64,000 nucleotides of DNA from Pseudomonas sp. CFBP13508 (GTDB lineage Bacteria; Pseudomonadota; Gammaproteobacteria; Pseudomonadales; Pseudomonadaceae). Position numbers and translations under genes: made by a program. The notes under the pieces are model-generated. The model searched no databases. It was not told where the DNA came from and worked only from the letters and a program-made list of their open reading frames with translations. Where the stretch lies: the NCBI RefSeq assembly GCF_005233515.1, contig NZ_QFZZ01000002.1, positions 558,001 through 622,000 on the forward strand, in the 5' to 3' direction. Shown piece by piece: positions 31,701-39,147 of this stretch (its first letter is position 1; each line of letters begins with the position of its first letter).

Positions 31701-34255
31701 GCTGGCCGGCAAGCACTTCGCTGGCCGCGCACCTGCTCGATGCGCACATGGGTCGCTTGCTCGAAGCCCATCGCGGCAGCTCGCGCTCCAACGATGCGCT
31801 GTTCTTCGAACGCTATGCACTCAAAGGCCCACGGGCGTTCAACTACATAAAAATGGCGATTGGCATGGTCCCCTTTGTCGGCACCGTCCTCGCGCTTTAC
31901 GATGCGTGGAACGCAGCCAATCAGGCCGTGGCAGCGTTTTTGCGCGGCGACGTGGCAGACGGGCTGGCGGAGCTCGAGTCAATGTTTCTCTCATTGATCG
32001 ACGCGCTCATGGATCTGCTTCCGGGCGAAGCGGTGGCCTCGACTCTTGCGCGGTCCACCCGCGCCCTGACACGTGCGCGCCAGTTGCATGCGCTGCTGGG
32101 CAACGTTTCGGCCTTGCACGGTAAAACCCAGCGGCGGGCCCGGCATGTACTCGCCCGCTTTCAGGATTACGACTACGAACTACCGCTGTCCCTGGCCGGG
32201 ATCGAGCCAGCCAGCCACGGGTTGTACCGTGGCGTTTACCGGCATGCCGACGGCGATTTCATCCAGCGTCAGGGGCGCATCTACCAGGTGGAGCTGGGCA
32301 CGGGCTCACGCAACTGGCGCCTGGTCGGCAATTCGCGCAAGTCTTACAAGCAACCGGTCGCCCTGGATGAAACCGGCCAGTGGGACACTTGGTTCGGTGT
32401 CTATGGAACCGCCGCTGAGGCTGGCTTGCGTGGCGGCGGTAACGTCGCCGGGCATCTGGCCGATGCGCTGGACCCTTATTGGCCTCCGGTGATTCGCCAG
32501 CGCTTGCCGCGCTGGTGGGCAGAGCGTACGTTTCGCCGGCATCAGCAGTTGGAACTGGAGACGGAACGCCTGGGATACGTTATCGATAGCGGGGTCGAGG
32601 CGCGCAAGAGGGCGATACTGGCTTTCCAGGACGCCAGCCCCGCCGACCAGCGGGCCTTGTTGCCGGCAGCCGAAACCGCATGTCTGGAAGAAATCCGCCT
32701 GTGCGCTCAACGCTATCAGGGGGTGGCGGAGTTGAGGCCGCTCACCAGCGGCAATAAACAAGCGGCCGTCAACCGCGTACAAAGCTCCCTCGCTTTACGC
32801 CTGACCTCGCGATATGCCATGCGCGCCGGCCAAGTGTCAGCAGGCACAATCATGGTGCTGGAAGACATCCGGCGGCTGACACGCATGCACAGTGGTCTGC
32901 CGCCGAGCGCACGGTCACAGCGATTGGCCTTGCGTGCCCGGATTCGCGATCTGGAACTCGGTTACGTAAAAAAATTCGAGGAACTGGAAAGCACGAGATT
33001 CCAGCTCAATCAGTGGTACGAGCGCATCACCTTGAGATCCGACAAGGTCGGCCAGATCGAAACTGTCAATCTGGTCAATCGTCAGTTCAGCGATACCCGT
33101 CTGCTCTTTCACAAAACCTACATGCGCCTGGAGCTGGTCAAGAACTACGGCTATGACAATGACGTTTCCTGGATGTACTTCAACGAGCAAACGGACGGAC
33201 TCTGGACACAGGCCAGACAGGCGGTGACCACCCAGTACGACCTGCCGAATCTGCAAACCACTGCGCAGAATCGCAGCCGCATGCTGACGCAATGTCTGGA
33301 TGCCTATATCCGCTTCCGCCGACACATCACAGTCTGGATGACGGCCTACCCTGAGCACTTTCACCGGGATGCCATCGAACCGCTGCTCGACGGCCTGGAG
33401 CAGATGGCCGAACGTGCCCGCCGAGGCGTGATTGATCCACCGGCTCCGAGAACTCCCGGCCAGCCTGCCCAGCGGGTCTTTACCACTGAGGACGGCAACC
33501 TGCTGTACGGCACGGAAAAATTTGACTCAAGGTCGCAACGTCGGGTTTATGAACGCCGCCTCAGGGATGGCGAAGTGCAACTCTGGGAACAGGGTCCAGA
33601 CGGCCGTTCGCGGCAGATCAGCCCTCAGGCTCCAGCCCCCCAGGCGCCGTCCGTAAGTCTCGCCGCGCTGGTCAATGACGCCGGACAGCGCCTGGACAGC
33701 ATCCCGGCCTACCGGGCGACCGTGCAGAGCAATGCCGAGCGCGGCATGCTGCCGGTCGATCTGCAACACATGATGGACACCCAGGCCGCTGAGCTGAACA
33801 CCCGAGCCGAGCGTATCGCCGCCAGTTCTGCGCAGCATCCGCTCATCCAGCGCTTGCGCGATGCAGCCGCCGAGCTGACCGTTGCCGGACGCACCCTGCG
33901 CACCGAACGCTCACTCACCAGCCAGAAGCCCACCGATGGCATGCTCGATGACCTGATCGGGCAAGGCGCCGTTGCAATACGCAGAACGCAACCGATCAGA
34001 TTGCTCGGCCGGCGTGGCGGCCACCCGGACTATATGCAGGAGTACGAGATCTGGAACATTACGACCGAACCCCAGCAGTTGCTGTGGTACGCGCACTTTC
34101 ACTACCGCAACGCGACGCCGGTGTTCAACCGCTTCGAAACCGCGCATTTGAAATTGCCGCAGCACCGCTTCCTGACCCATGCCGATGATGCGACGTTGCC
34201 TTACGCGAAAATCGGCAGTAAATCTCTGGTCCTTGGGCATTTCGAGCGGGTCTGA
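28715..34255 (+). CDS. giant toxin-like protein (dermonecrotic-toxin/DUF6543-like), unknown effector domain
   Basis: An 1846-residue protein of a family found in plant- and insect-associated Pseudomonas. It has no signal peptide. A hydrophobic hairpin (about 1042-1105: KMAIGMVPFVGTVLALYDAW... GDVADGLAELESMFLSL) suggests a membrane-inserting translocation segment. Behind it lies a beta-rich segment (about 1169, YRHADGDF...GRIYQVE), then a helical region to about 1650. The C-terminal 70 residues contain YAHFHYR and end in LVLGHFERV. I recognise no catalytic motif there. The upstream ribosome-binding site is weak (GCGAGT). No secretion or immunity gene is adjacent; metR follows. Confidence 0.7.
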   Translation: MLEPLTLDLPPAPPESFATSLALPQTIDESLLLRANQHWRDSRSGLRELFASSPALRDTINASLRQHLQLDGEKTGFGFIATQTQPEHFVSLTDACAFVVQHPALETTLDQHCHVIGLKPDHPLYTLKPLQLLAKLKPLDPQSVHATRWAEFWEARAPGTPVSRRTRATELYRSHFEASADAAYASKVINAEQRDLLQQIVDSGSTPAMFKGQSVHLEKPALVLSNHSKVKLPGAWVISTGDRATARALLYLPCRPACIQAFDNRVDLQTWLAGQVQIPGGLPRQIQRFDYSAATDPMITGASDLFADRQQAQINALRNTNRGKPGLREHAAQALLHVDLIDHQRSTAIIVATPAKALIAQEPIASDAPPLFGSLSAGIPLALRHASLNRERDALEHLLSNDPDGTRLQQCQDALKALESAEQACEKASTSLFDNAPVSDTAFAAICQAHKDGLYAEAKLQALLGQIDSAEHDLLKAVLDKPVASARDADWIAASLTLSLSETRDTITTVQRETLKGVLVFTRQAALADRASNTSLLLYCPGSGGGLRRFPDRRTLALDFFKISEQDSESALQLDAIASDPLRHCLNALIVDCETRTATLRDQSGHADALEILRQDCTAALQVPVSAARSLMFAHEQEQQRSGVLATHLPSWLVRLQKSERAALKERIKAYIEAMRKSHALMTLALEPRDDFTRKHLYARLRKDFATEGYFSVQVELPDSTKTETVVEATPTGPRRKTVIVPGATRSTMSLEDLAQLNIDNVQSVLNDSLSQRLIFMRVKVSAARQQDRNRLLNGINLSYLRKVLPELDLPKAYERRILEAFNGAPGEALFVRQHRREGLIEPWRLLLKIQSENARAQKHLDRNEAEVVNIAIDADTAEAWRAQGKRIVLLPVALKTGGKDTPREGPVTLSGVTFIEEQISGTTLLYLPDSPDQQFFRRYDSLESARKGLFTLCASDRWIEYLAGKALQGNIRAHVSRIGQAHEKNFDAIIEVGARWPASTSLAAHLLDAHMGRLLEAHRGSSRSNDALFFERYALKGPRAFNYIKMAIGMVPFVGTVLALYDAWNAANQAVAAFLRGDVADGLAELESMFLSLIDALMDLLPGEAVASTLARSTRALTRARQLHALLGNVSALHGKTQRRARHVLARFQDYDYELPLSLAGIEPASHGLYRGVYRHADGDFIQRQGRIYQVELGTGSRNWRLVGNSRKSYKQPVALDETGQWDTWFGVYGTAAEAGLRGGGNVAGHLADALDPYWPPVIRQRLPRWWAERTFRRHQQLELETERLGYVIDSGVEARKRAILAFQDASPADQRALLPAAETACLEEIRLCAQRYQGVAELRPLTSGNKQAAVNRVQSSLALRLTSRYAMRAGQVSAGTIMVLEDIRRLTRMHSGLPPSARSQRLALRARIRDLELGYVKKFEELESTRFQLNQWYERITLRSDKVGQIETVNLVNRQFSDTRLLFHKTYMRLELVKNYGYDNDVSWMYFNEQTDGLWTQARQAVTTQYDLPNLQTTAQNRSRMLTQCLDAYIRFRRHITVWMTAYPEHFHRDAIEPLLDGLEQMAERARRGVIDPPAPRTPGQPAQRVFTTEDGNLLYGTEKFDSRSQRRVYERRLRDGEVQLWEQGPDGRSRQISPQAPAPQAPSVSLAALVNDAGQRLDSIPAYRATVQSNAERGMLPVDLQHMMDTQAAELNTRAERIAASSAQHPLIQRLRDAAAELTVAGRTLRTERSLTSQKPTDGMLDDLIGQGAVAIRRTQPIRLLGRRGGHPDYMQEYEIWNITTEPQQLLWYAHFHYRNATPVFNRFETAHLKLPQHRFLTHADDATLPYAKIGSKSLVLGHFERV

Positions 34256-34409
34256 CTACTGGCGCCCGACCTTGCTCTCAGCCAGCGAATGGCAGGGAGC
34301 AAGGACGAATTGTTCTGCCCTCAAAGTGCGATGGTCGACAACCGGATGACCATGAGACAAACTCAACAGATCCTCGCTGATCACAAGTTTTGTTCATGGA
34401 GCCCCGCCG

Positions 34410-35327
34410 GTGCTTGAAATCCGTCACCTGAAAACCCTGCATGCCCTGCGCGAAGCCGACAGTCTGGTCGATGCCGCTGACCGCCTGCATCTGACGCAGT
34501 CAGCCTTGTCGCACCAGTTCAAGGAACTGGAAGAACGCATGGGCATGCAGTTGTTCGTGCGCAAGACCAAACCGGTGCGCTTCACCAGTGCCGGTTTGCG
34601 CCTGTTGCAACTGGCCGATGCCACCCTGCCGCTGCTGCGCGCGGCTGAAAGGGACATCGCTCGTCTGGCCGGTGGCACCGCCGGTCGTTTGCACATGGCC
34701 ATCGAATGCCACAGCTGCTTTCAGTGGCTGATGCCGACCATCGACCAGTTCCGCGATGCCTGGCCGGAGGTCGAGCTGGACCTGGCCTCGGGCTTCGCGT
34801 TCGCGCCGCTGCCGGCACTGGCCAGGGGCGATCTCGATCTGGTGGTGACCTCCGATCCGCTGGAGATTGCCGGTATCACTTACGTGCCGCTGTTCACCTA
34901 CGAAGCCATGCTCGCGGTGGCCAACCAGCATGCGCTGGCGAGCAAGCCGTACATCGTTCCCGAAGACCTGCTGACGGAAACGTTGATCACCTACCCGGTC
35001 GAGCGCGATCGTCTGGACATCTTCACGCGCTTCCTCGAACCGGCCGACATCGAACCGGCGCAGGTGCGCACTTCCGAGCTGACAGTGATGATGATGCAAC
35101 TGGTCGCCAGCGGCCGTGGTGTCTGCGGCATGCCGCATTGGGCGCTGCACGAATACAGCTCGCGCGGCTATGTGAAGGGCAAACGGTTGGGTGAAAAGGG
35201 CTTGTTTGCGACGCTGTACGCGGCGATTCGCACCGACATGCTCGATGCGCCGTACATGCGTGATTTCCTGCTGACCGCCAAGGACACCTCGTTTTCGACC
35301 CTCGATGGCGTCAGCGCCGTACGCTGA
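34410..35327 (+). CDS. metR: LysR-family regulator MetR
   Basis: A 305-residue activator of methionine synthesis genes that uses homocysteine. The N-terminal winged helix is LVDAADRLHLTQSALSHQFK (residues 18-37); MetR-type residues such as AIECHSCFQWLMP follow. It starts at GTG. No metE is present in the window, so its target is elsewhere. Confidence 0.85.
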   Translation: MLEIRHLKTLHALREADSLVDAADRLHLTQSALSHQFKELEERMGMQLFVRKTKPVRFTSAGLRLLQLADATLPLLRAAERDIARLAGGTAGRLHMAIECHSCFQWLMPTIDQFRDAWPEVELDLASGFAFAPLPALARGDLDLVVTSDPLEIAGITYVPLFTYEAMLAVANQHALASKPYIVPEDLLTETLITYPVERDRLDIFTRFLEPADIEPAQVRTSELTVMMMQLVASGRGVCGMPHWALHEYSSRGYVKGKRLGEKGLFATLYAAIRTDMLDAPYMRDFLLTAKDTSFSTLDGVSAVR

Positions 35328-35351
35328 TTCTCCAGATCAAGAGATCTCCCT

Positions 35352-35438
35352 GTGGGAGCGAGCCTGCTCGCGAATCGCCGTGTCAGTCGCCGAACATGTT
35401 TGCTGATAAAGCGCTTTCGCGAGCAGGCTCGCTCCCAC
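35352..35438. repeat. REPIN of the GTGGGAGCGAGCCTGCTCGC family
   Basis: Inverted arms of about 25 bases around about 40 bases; nearly identical arms to the copy at 12776. It lies between metR and the convergent acetyltransferase gene. Confidence 0.9.
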
Positions 35439-35455
35439 AAGGATTTCGTGGTGGA

Positions 35456-35953
35456 TCAGAGCTGGCGCCACATGTGGATCTTGTCGAAGTAGTCTTCGCC
35501 CACCCGCACCGCCAGCGGTTCGAGGCCGTACTGGATAAAGCCACAACGCTGGTAAAGCTGAAAAGCCGCGTCGTTGCCAGCAGTCACGGTGAGCTGCAGC
35601 AGTTTCAGCGCCGGATGTTTTTGCGCTTCGGCCAGAGCCGCCTGGACCAGATCAAAGCCCAGCCCTTTGCGACGAAAATCCGCCGAGACATACATGCCGA
35701 ACAGCGTGGCTTTGTGGCGCGCCTTCTCGCGCGGCTCGAAGGCCAGGCCGACAATCCCTGCCAAAGTGCCGTCGTCGAACGCGCCCAGAACCACATCGAG
35801 CTTGTTGGTCAGGCGCGCTTCCCACCAGCTCAACGGCATCACCGCGCGTTCGCGCACGCTGGAAGTGAAGGCCTGCGGATGCCGGTCATAGGCTTCCAGC
35901 ATCAGTTCGCGGTAAGCCAGGGCATGGCTGGCATCCAGCCGTTCGATCCACAC
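35456..35953 (-). CDS. GNAT-family N-acetyltransferase
   Basis: A 165-residue acetyltransferase. The acetyl-CoA loop is MYVSADFRRKGLGFDLVQAA, and the C-terminal QLYQRCGFIQYGLEPLAVRV is typical of the family. The substrate is unknown. It begins with GTG right after a tiny LysE-like open frame, so that frame's ribosome-binding site may help its translation. Confidence 0.82.
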   Translation of the reverse strand: MWIERLDASHALAYRELMLEAYDRHPQAFTSSVRERAVMPLSWWEARLTNKLDVVLGAFDDGTLAGIVGLAFEPREKARHKATLFGMYVSADFRRKGLGFDLVQAALAEAQKHPALKLLQLTVTAGNDAAFQLYQRCGFIQYGLEPLAVRVGEDYFDKIHMWRQL

Positions 35954-35954
35954 C

Positions 35955-36029
35955 TCAGGCGGTCCGCCGTTGTTCGAACATCAGCAATGCGGCGGCGGCA
36001 AAGATCAGAAGGTCTTGCAACGGGATCAT
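35955..36029 (-). pseudogene. remnant of a LysE-family exporter gene, or a small leader ORF
   Basis: A 24-codon frame, MIPLQDLLIFAAAALLM then FEQRRTA and stop. The first 17 residues look like the start of LysE/RhtB amino-acid exporters. It is preceded by a good ribosome-binding site (AAAGGACG). The normal continuation (LTPGPN) is missing, so most of the gene has probably been deleted. It ends one base before the GTG of the acetyltransferase. An alternative is a short membrane peptide. Confidence 0.45.
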
Positions 36030-36052
36030 GGCAACGTCCTTTGCGGGAATGA

Positions 36053-36487
36053 TCAGGCGAGTGCCGTCAGTGAACGGCGATAAAACGGCAGGATGTGTTC
36101 GCGTGTCAATGGCGCCAGCTCGAGCGCCGGATCAATGGCCGGATCGACCCAGATGACTTCCTCGATTTCCGCCGCCGGACAGACGTCAGTGTCGATGGTC
36201 AGTTGAAAGATTTCCGCATGCACGATGTAGCCCGGCTCGTTGGCGGCAGTGGCGGAGAAGCTGTTGAGGAAAATCGCCTGCGCCGGGTCGATCTGCAGGC
36301 CCAATTCTTCTTCCAGTTCTCGGGCCAGGGCGTGGATCGGCAGCTCATGGGCCTCGATCTTGCCGCCCGGTTGCATGAACGCCGTGGTGCCGCGCTTGCG
36401 CACCAGCAGGGTCTGGCCTTGCGGGTTGAGCAGCAGCGCAGCGGCGATATGGAGAGTGCGGGGCGCAGCGTGAGAAGTCAGCGGCAT
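36053..36487 (-). CDS. NUDIX hydrolase
   Basis: A 144-residue pyrophosphohydrolase. The Nudix box GGKIEAHELPIHALARELEE followed by ELGL matches GX5EX7REUXEEXGU. The substrate is probably a nucleotide or related diphosphate, not identifiable from sequence. The ATG at 36487 is preferred to an upstream TTG. Confidence 0.88.
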   Translation of the reverse strand: MPLTSHAAPRTLHIAAALLLNPQGQTLLVRKRGTTAFMQPGGKIEAHELPIHALARELEEELGLQIDPAQAIFLNSFSATAANEPGYIVHAEIFQLTIDTDVCPAAEIEEVIWVDPAIDPALELAPLTREHILPFYRRSLTALA

Positions 36488-36544
36488 GATCGAGGAAAAT
36501 CCCTGAGGCAAAAACCCAAGGATCCCATGCCCGCCCCCCTGCCG

Positions 36545-37909
36545 TCATGCCCGTTCGCCCTGCACCTGGAGCGCGGCCTCTGGCTCCTCGGGCTCTTTGA
36601 CGAAGACCCGGTACTTGCCGCCTTCCATGGCTTCGAAGGCAATCAGTTTTTCGATCAGCGGGCCGCTCAGCACCTTGCCGGTGTTGAGCAGGAGCATGCC
36701 GTTATCAGCATTGAGATTGCGCGCCAGCAGCATGCCGGCGGCCAGTTCGCGGGTGCTCAACACTTTGACCTGCGGATCAATCAGGGCGATATCGTTGAGG
36801 AACGTCACACACACCTCGATAAACGCCTCGACCAGCTCCGGATCGTACAGCCGGCCACTGTACTGGCGCAGGTACAGCAGCGCTTCGTCGTTATTCATCT
36901 GGCGCTCGAGAATCAACCCGCGTTGCAGTTCGACGAAATCCACCGCCAGCTTCAGCAGCCGCGAGCCAAACGGGATCGCATCGCCCTCGAGCCGGTCGGG
37001 AAAGCCACTGCCATCCCAGTGTTCCTGATGATGCAGGATCAACCGGGCGGCATCTTTCATCGGGTCAAGGGTCATCAACAGCGATTCGCTCTGCTTCGGA
37101 TAGCCGCGATAACGCTCGCGCTCTGCGGAATGCAGCAGATCCGACGGTGTGACCATCATCGAGTCCGGCCAGCTCAGTTTGCCGATGTTGTAGAGCGCGG
37201 CGGCCATGGTCAGGTCACGACTGGACGCTTCATCCAGGCCATGGACCTTGCTGTAGCCGCGCACCAGTTCGATGATTTGCCGGTTGGTCTGCTTGGAGGG
37301 CGGCAAGCGCAGGTTCGCCAGCAGCGAGAACACCTCTGTGCCGGTGACATAGCTGTGTTTGAGTTCTTCGTACGCCAGATCGAGCATGTCAGCGGTCTGC
37401 TGCAACTCGGCGGTCCGCGCCGCGACGTGTTTTTCCAGCGCGCTGTTGAGCTGTTTCAGTTGCGCATTCTGCGCGCGGGCAAGCCGCTCCAGGCGCTGGC
37501 GTTCGCGTTCCGAATGCTGATGCTCGAGCGCCTGACGCAGGATCAGCAGCAGCTCTTCGTCGTTCCACGGTTTGCTGATGTAACGATGGATCTGCCCGTC
37601 GTTGATCGCCTTGATGATGGCGCTCGGGTCAGCGTACCCGGTGAGCATGATCCGCAAAGTGCCCGGATGCCGTTCGCGCACCTGCGCCAGCAAGGTCGCG
37701 CCGTCCATGCCGGGCATACGCGCATCGCTTATCACCAGATCCACCGGTTGCTGCGCCAGCAGGTCCAGCGCCTGGGCACCGCTGGTGGCCAGCAGAACGT
37801 CATAGGGTTGGCTGCGCAGCAGGCGGCGCAGACTGTTGAGAATCGATTCCTCGTCGTCGACCAGCAGCACTCTGGAGCGCTGACTGGACGGTGTGGATTG
37901 TTCTTCCAT
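36545..37909 (-). CDS. response regulator with degenerate HD-GYP domain
   Basis: A 454-residue cytosolic protein. The receiver domain has D62 (VISDARMPGMDG). A coiled coil follows (about 128-180), then an HD-GYP-like domain. In this domain the HD dyad is replaced by Y240-N241 (ALYNIGKLSWPD), while H293-H294-Q-E-H and DGSGFP are partly retained. Without the HD metal ligands, cyclic-di-GMP hydrolysis is doubtful. It is divergently transcribed from the peroxidase/kinase operon and is the likely output partner of those kinases (inference). Confidence 0.85.
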   Translation of the reverse strand: MEEQSTPSSQRSRVLLVDDEESILNSLRRLLRSQPYDVLLATSGAQALDLLAQQPVDLVISDARMPGMDGATLLAQVRERHPGTLRIMLTGYADPSAIIKAINDGQIHRYISKPWNDEELLLILRQALEHQHSERERQRLERLARAQNAQLKQLNSALEKHVAARTAELQQTADMLDLAYEELKHSYVTGTEVFSLLANLRLPPSKQTNRQIIELVRGYSKVHGLDEASSRDLTMAAALYNIGKLSWPDSMMVTPSDLLHSAERERYRGYPKQSESLLMTLDPMKDAARLILHHQEHWDGSGFPDRLEGDAIPFGSRLLKLAVDFVELQRGLILERQMNNDEALLYLRQYSGRLYDPELVEAFIEVCVTFLNDIALIDPQVKVLSTRELAAGMLLARNLNADNGMLLLNTGKVLSGPLIEKLIAFEAMEGGKYRVFVKEPEEPEAALQVQGERA

Positions 37910-38190
37910 GGGATGGCCTCAAGTGCAACAGTGAACATGAACGATGCGGCGCTGTGCCCCCCGCACCGATCCGCATCTGCCATGAAGGCTAGATGATTTT
38001 GCCGATTGCCCACACTAAACTTCTGCCGTGCTGCGCAGGCAAGCTGACGAACGGCCGACTACTCTCAATACGATGAGCGGTCATGGCCGCCGACGAACCC
38101 GAGGATGAGGGAAAGGGATGCTCTCGACGAAAACTGCGTACGAAAACCCGGGCAGCGCGGCATGAACACAGCCTTGTGCGGTAGCGCCCC

Positions 38191-39147
38191 GTGAATCTGC
38201 CAACAGCTTTTCTGCGCCTGGTCCTGACGCTGCTGCTGTGCGGCGGCGCTATCGCCGAACCGCTGAACGAGCCGCTCAAACCACTGCCAGAGTTGCCCCG
38301 CCAGGATGCCGGGCGCGTGGCTCTGGGGCGGCAACTGTTCCATGACCCCAGGTTATCGGTAAATAACACCCTGTCCTGCGCCAGTTGCCATCAACTGGAC
38401 AGGAATGGTGCCGACAACCGCGCGCTGTCTCTGGGGTTCGACGGCAAGCCGGTGGCGATCAATACGCCCACGGTGCTCAACGCCAGCCTGAACTTTCGCC
38501 AGTTTTGGGACGGCCGCGTCGAGACGCTCGAAGAGCAGAGCGATGTGGTCGTCACCAGCCCTCATGAAATGGGCAGCGACTGGGACACGGTCCTCAAACG
38601 CATCGGCGAGGACCCCGACTACCGTCGCAGCTTCTCCGCGATCTACCCGGACGGTCTCACCAAGGTCAATGTTCAGCGGGCGCTCGCAGCCTTCGAGCGC
38701 ACCTTGTTGACCCCCGGTTCCCGGTTCGATCAGTACCTGCTGGGCGATACCGCCATCCTCAGCTACGAAGAAAAACAGGGCTACCAACGGTTCAAGGAGT
38801 ACGGCTGCATTGCCTGTCATCAAGGGGTGAACATTGGCGGCAACATGTTCCAGAAATTCGGTGTGTTCGGCGACTACATTGCCGATCGCGGCCAGGCGAC
38901 AAAGGCCGACCTGGGGCGCTTCAATGTTACCGGCGACGAAGCCGATCGTGCGGTGTTCAAGGTTCCCAGCCTGCGCAACGTCGCACTGACCGCGCCGTAT
39001 TTCCACGACGGCTCGGCGGCGACCCTCGAACAGGCGGTGGACATCATGTTCCAGTATCAACTGGGGCGCATGCCGGGCAACGAAGACAAAACCCTGATCA
39101 TTCAGTTTCTCAAGACCCTGACCGGCCAGTGGGAAGGCAAGCCATGA
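38191..39147 (+). CDS. di-haem cytochrome c peroxidase family protein
   Basis: A 318-residue periplasmic protein with a signal peptide (about 1-22). Two c-type haem sites are visible: C63-A-S-C-H67 and C206-I-A-C-H210. The family reduces H2O2 using electrons from cytochromes or azurin; MauG-like members oxidise other substrates. Translation starts at GTG. The stop codon overlaps the next kinase gene by four bases, an unusual coupling of a peroxidase to signalling genes. Confidence 0.88.
   Translation: MNLPTAFLRLVLTLLLCGGAIAEPLNEPLKPLPELPRQDAGRVALGRQLFHDPRLSVNNTLSCASCHQLDRNGADNRALSLGFDGKPVAINTPTVLNASLNFRQFWDGRVETLEEQSDVVVTSPHEMGSDWDTVLKRIGEDPDYRRSFSAIYPDGLTKVNVQRALAAFERTLLTPGSRFDQYLLGDTAILSYEEKQGYQRFKEYGCIACHQGVNIGGNMFQKFGVFGDYIADRGQATKADLGRFNVTGDEADRAVFKVPSLRNVALTAPYFHDGSAATLEQAVDIMFQYQLGRMPGNEDKTLIIQFLKTLTGQWEGKP

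Noticed and set aside
28715..34255. Possible Tc/Rhs or MARTX toxin
   Set aside because: No YD repeats, no RTX nonapeptides and no cysteine-protease domain were visible; the layout fits the dermonecrotic-toxin-like Pseudomonas family better.
36095..37996. 633-residue plus-strand frame
   Set aside because: Antisense to the NUDIX and HD-GYP-like genes, both of which have clear motifs.
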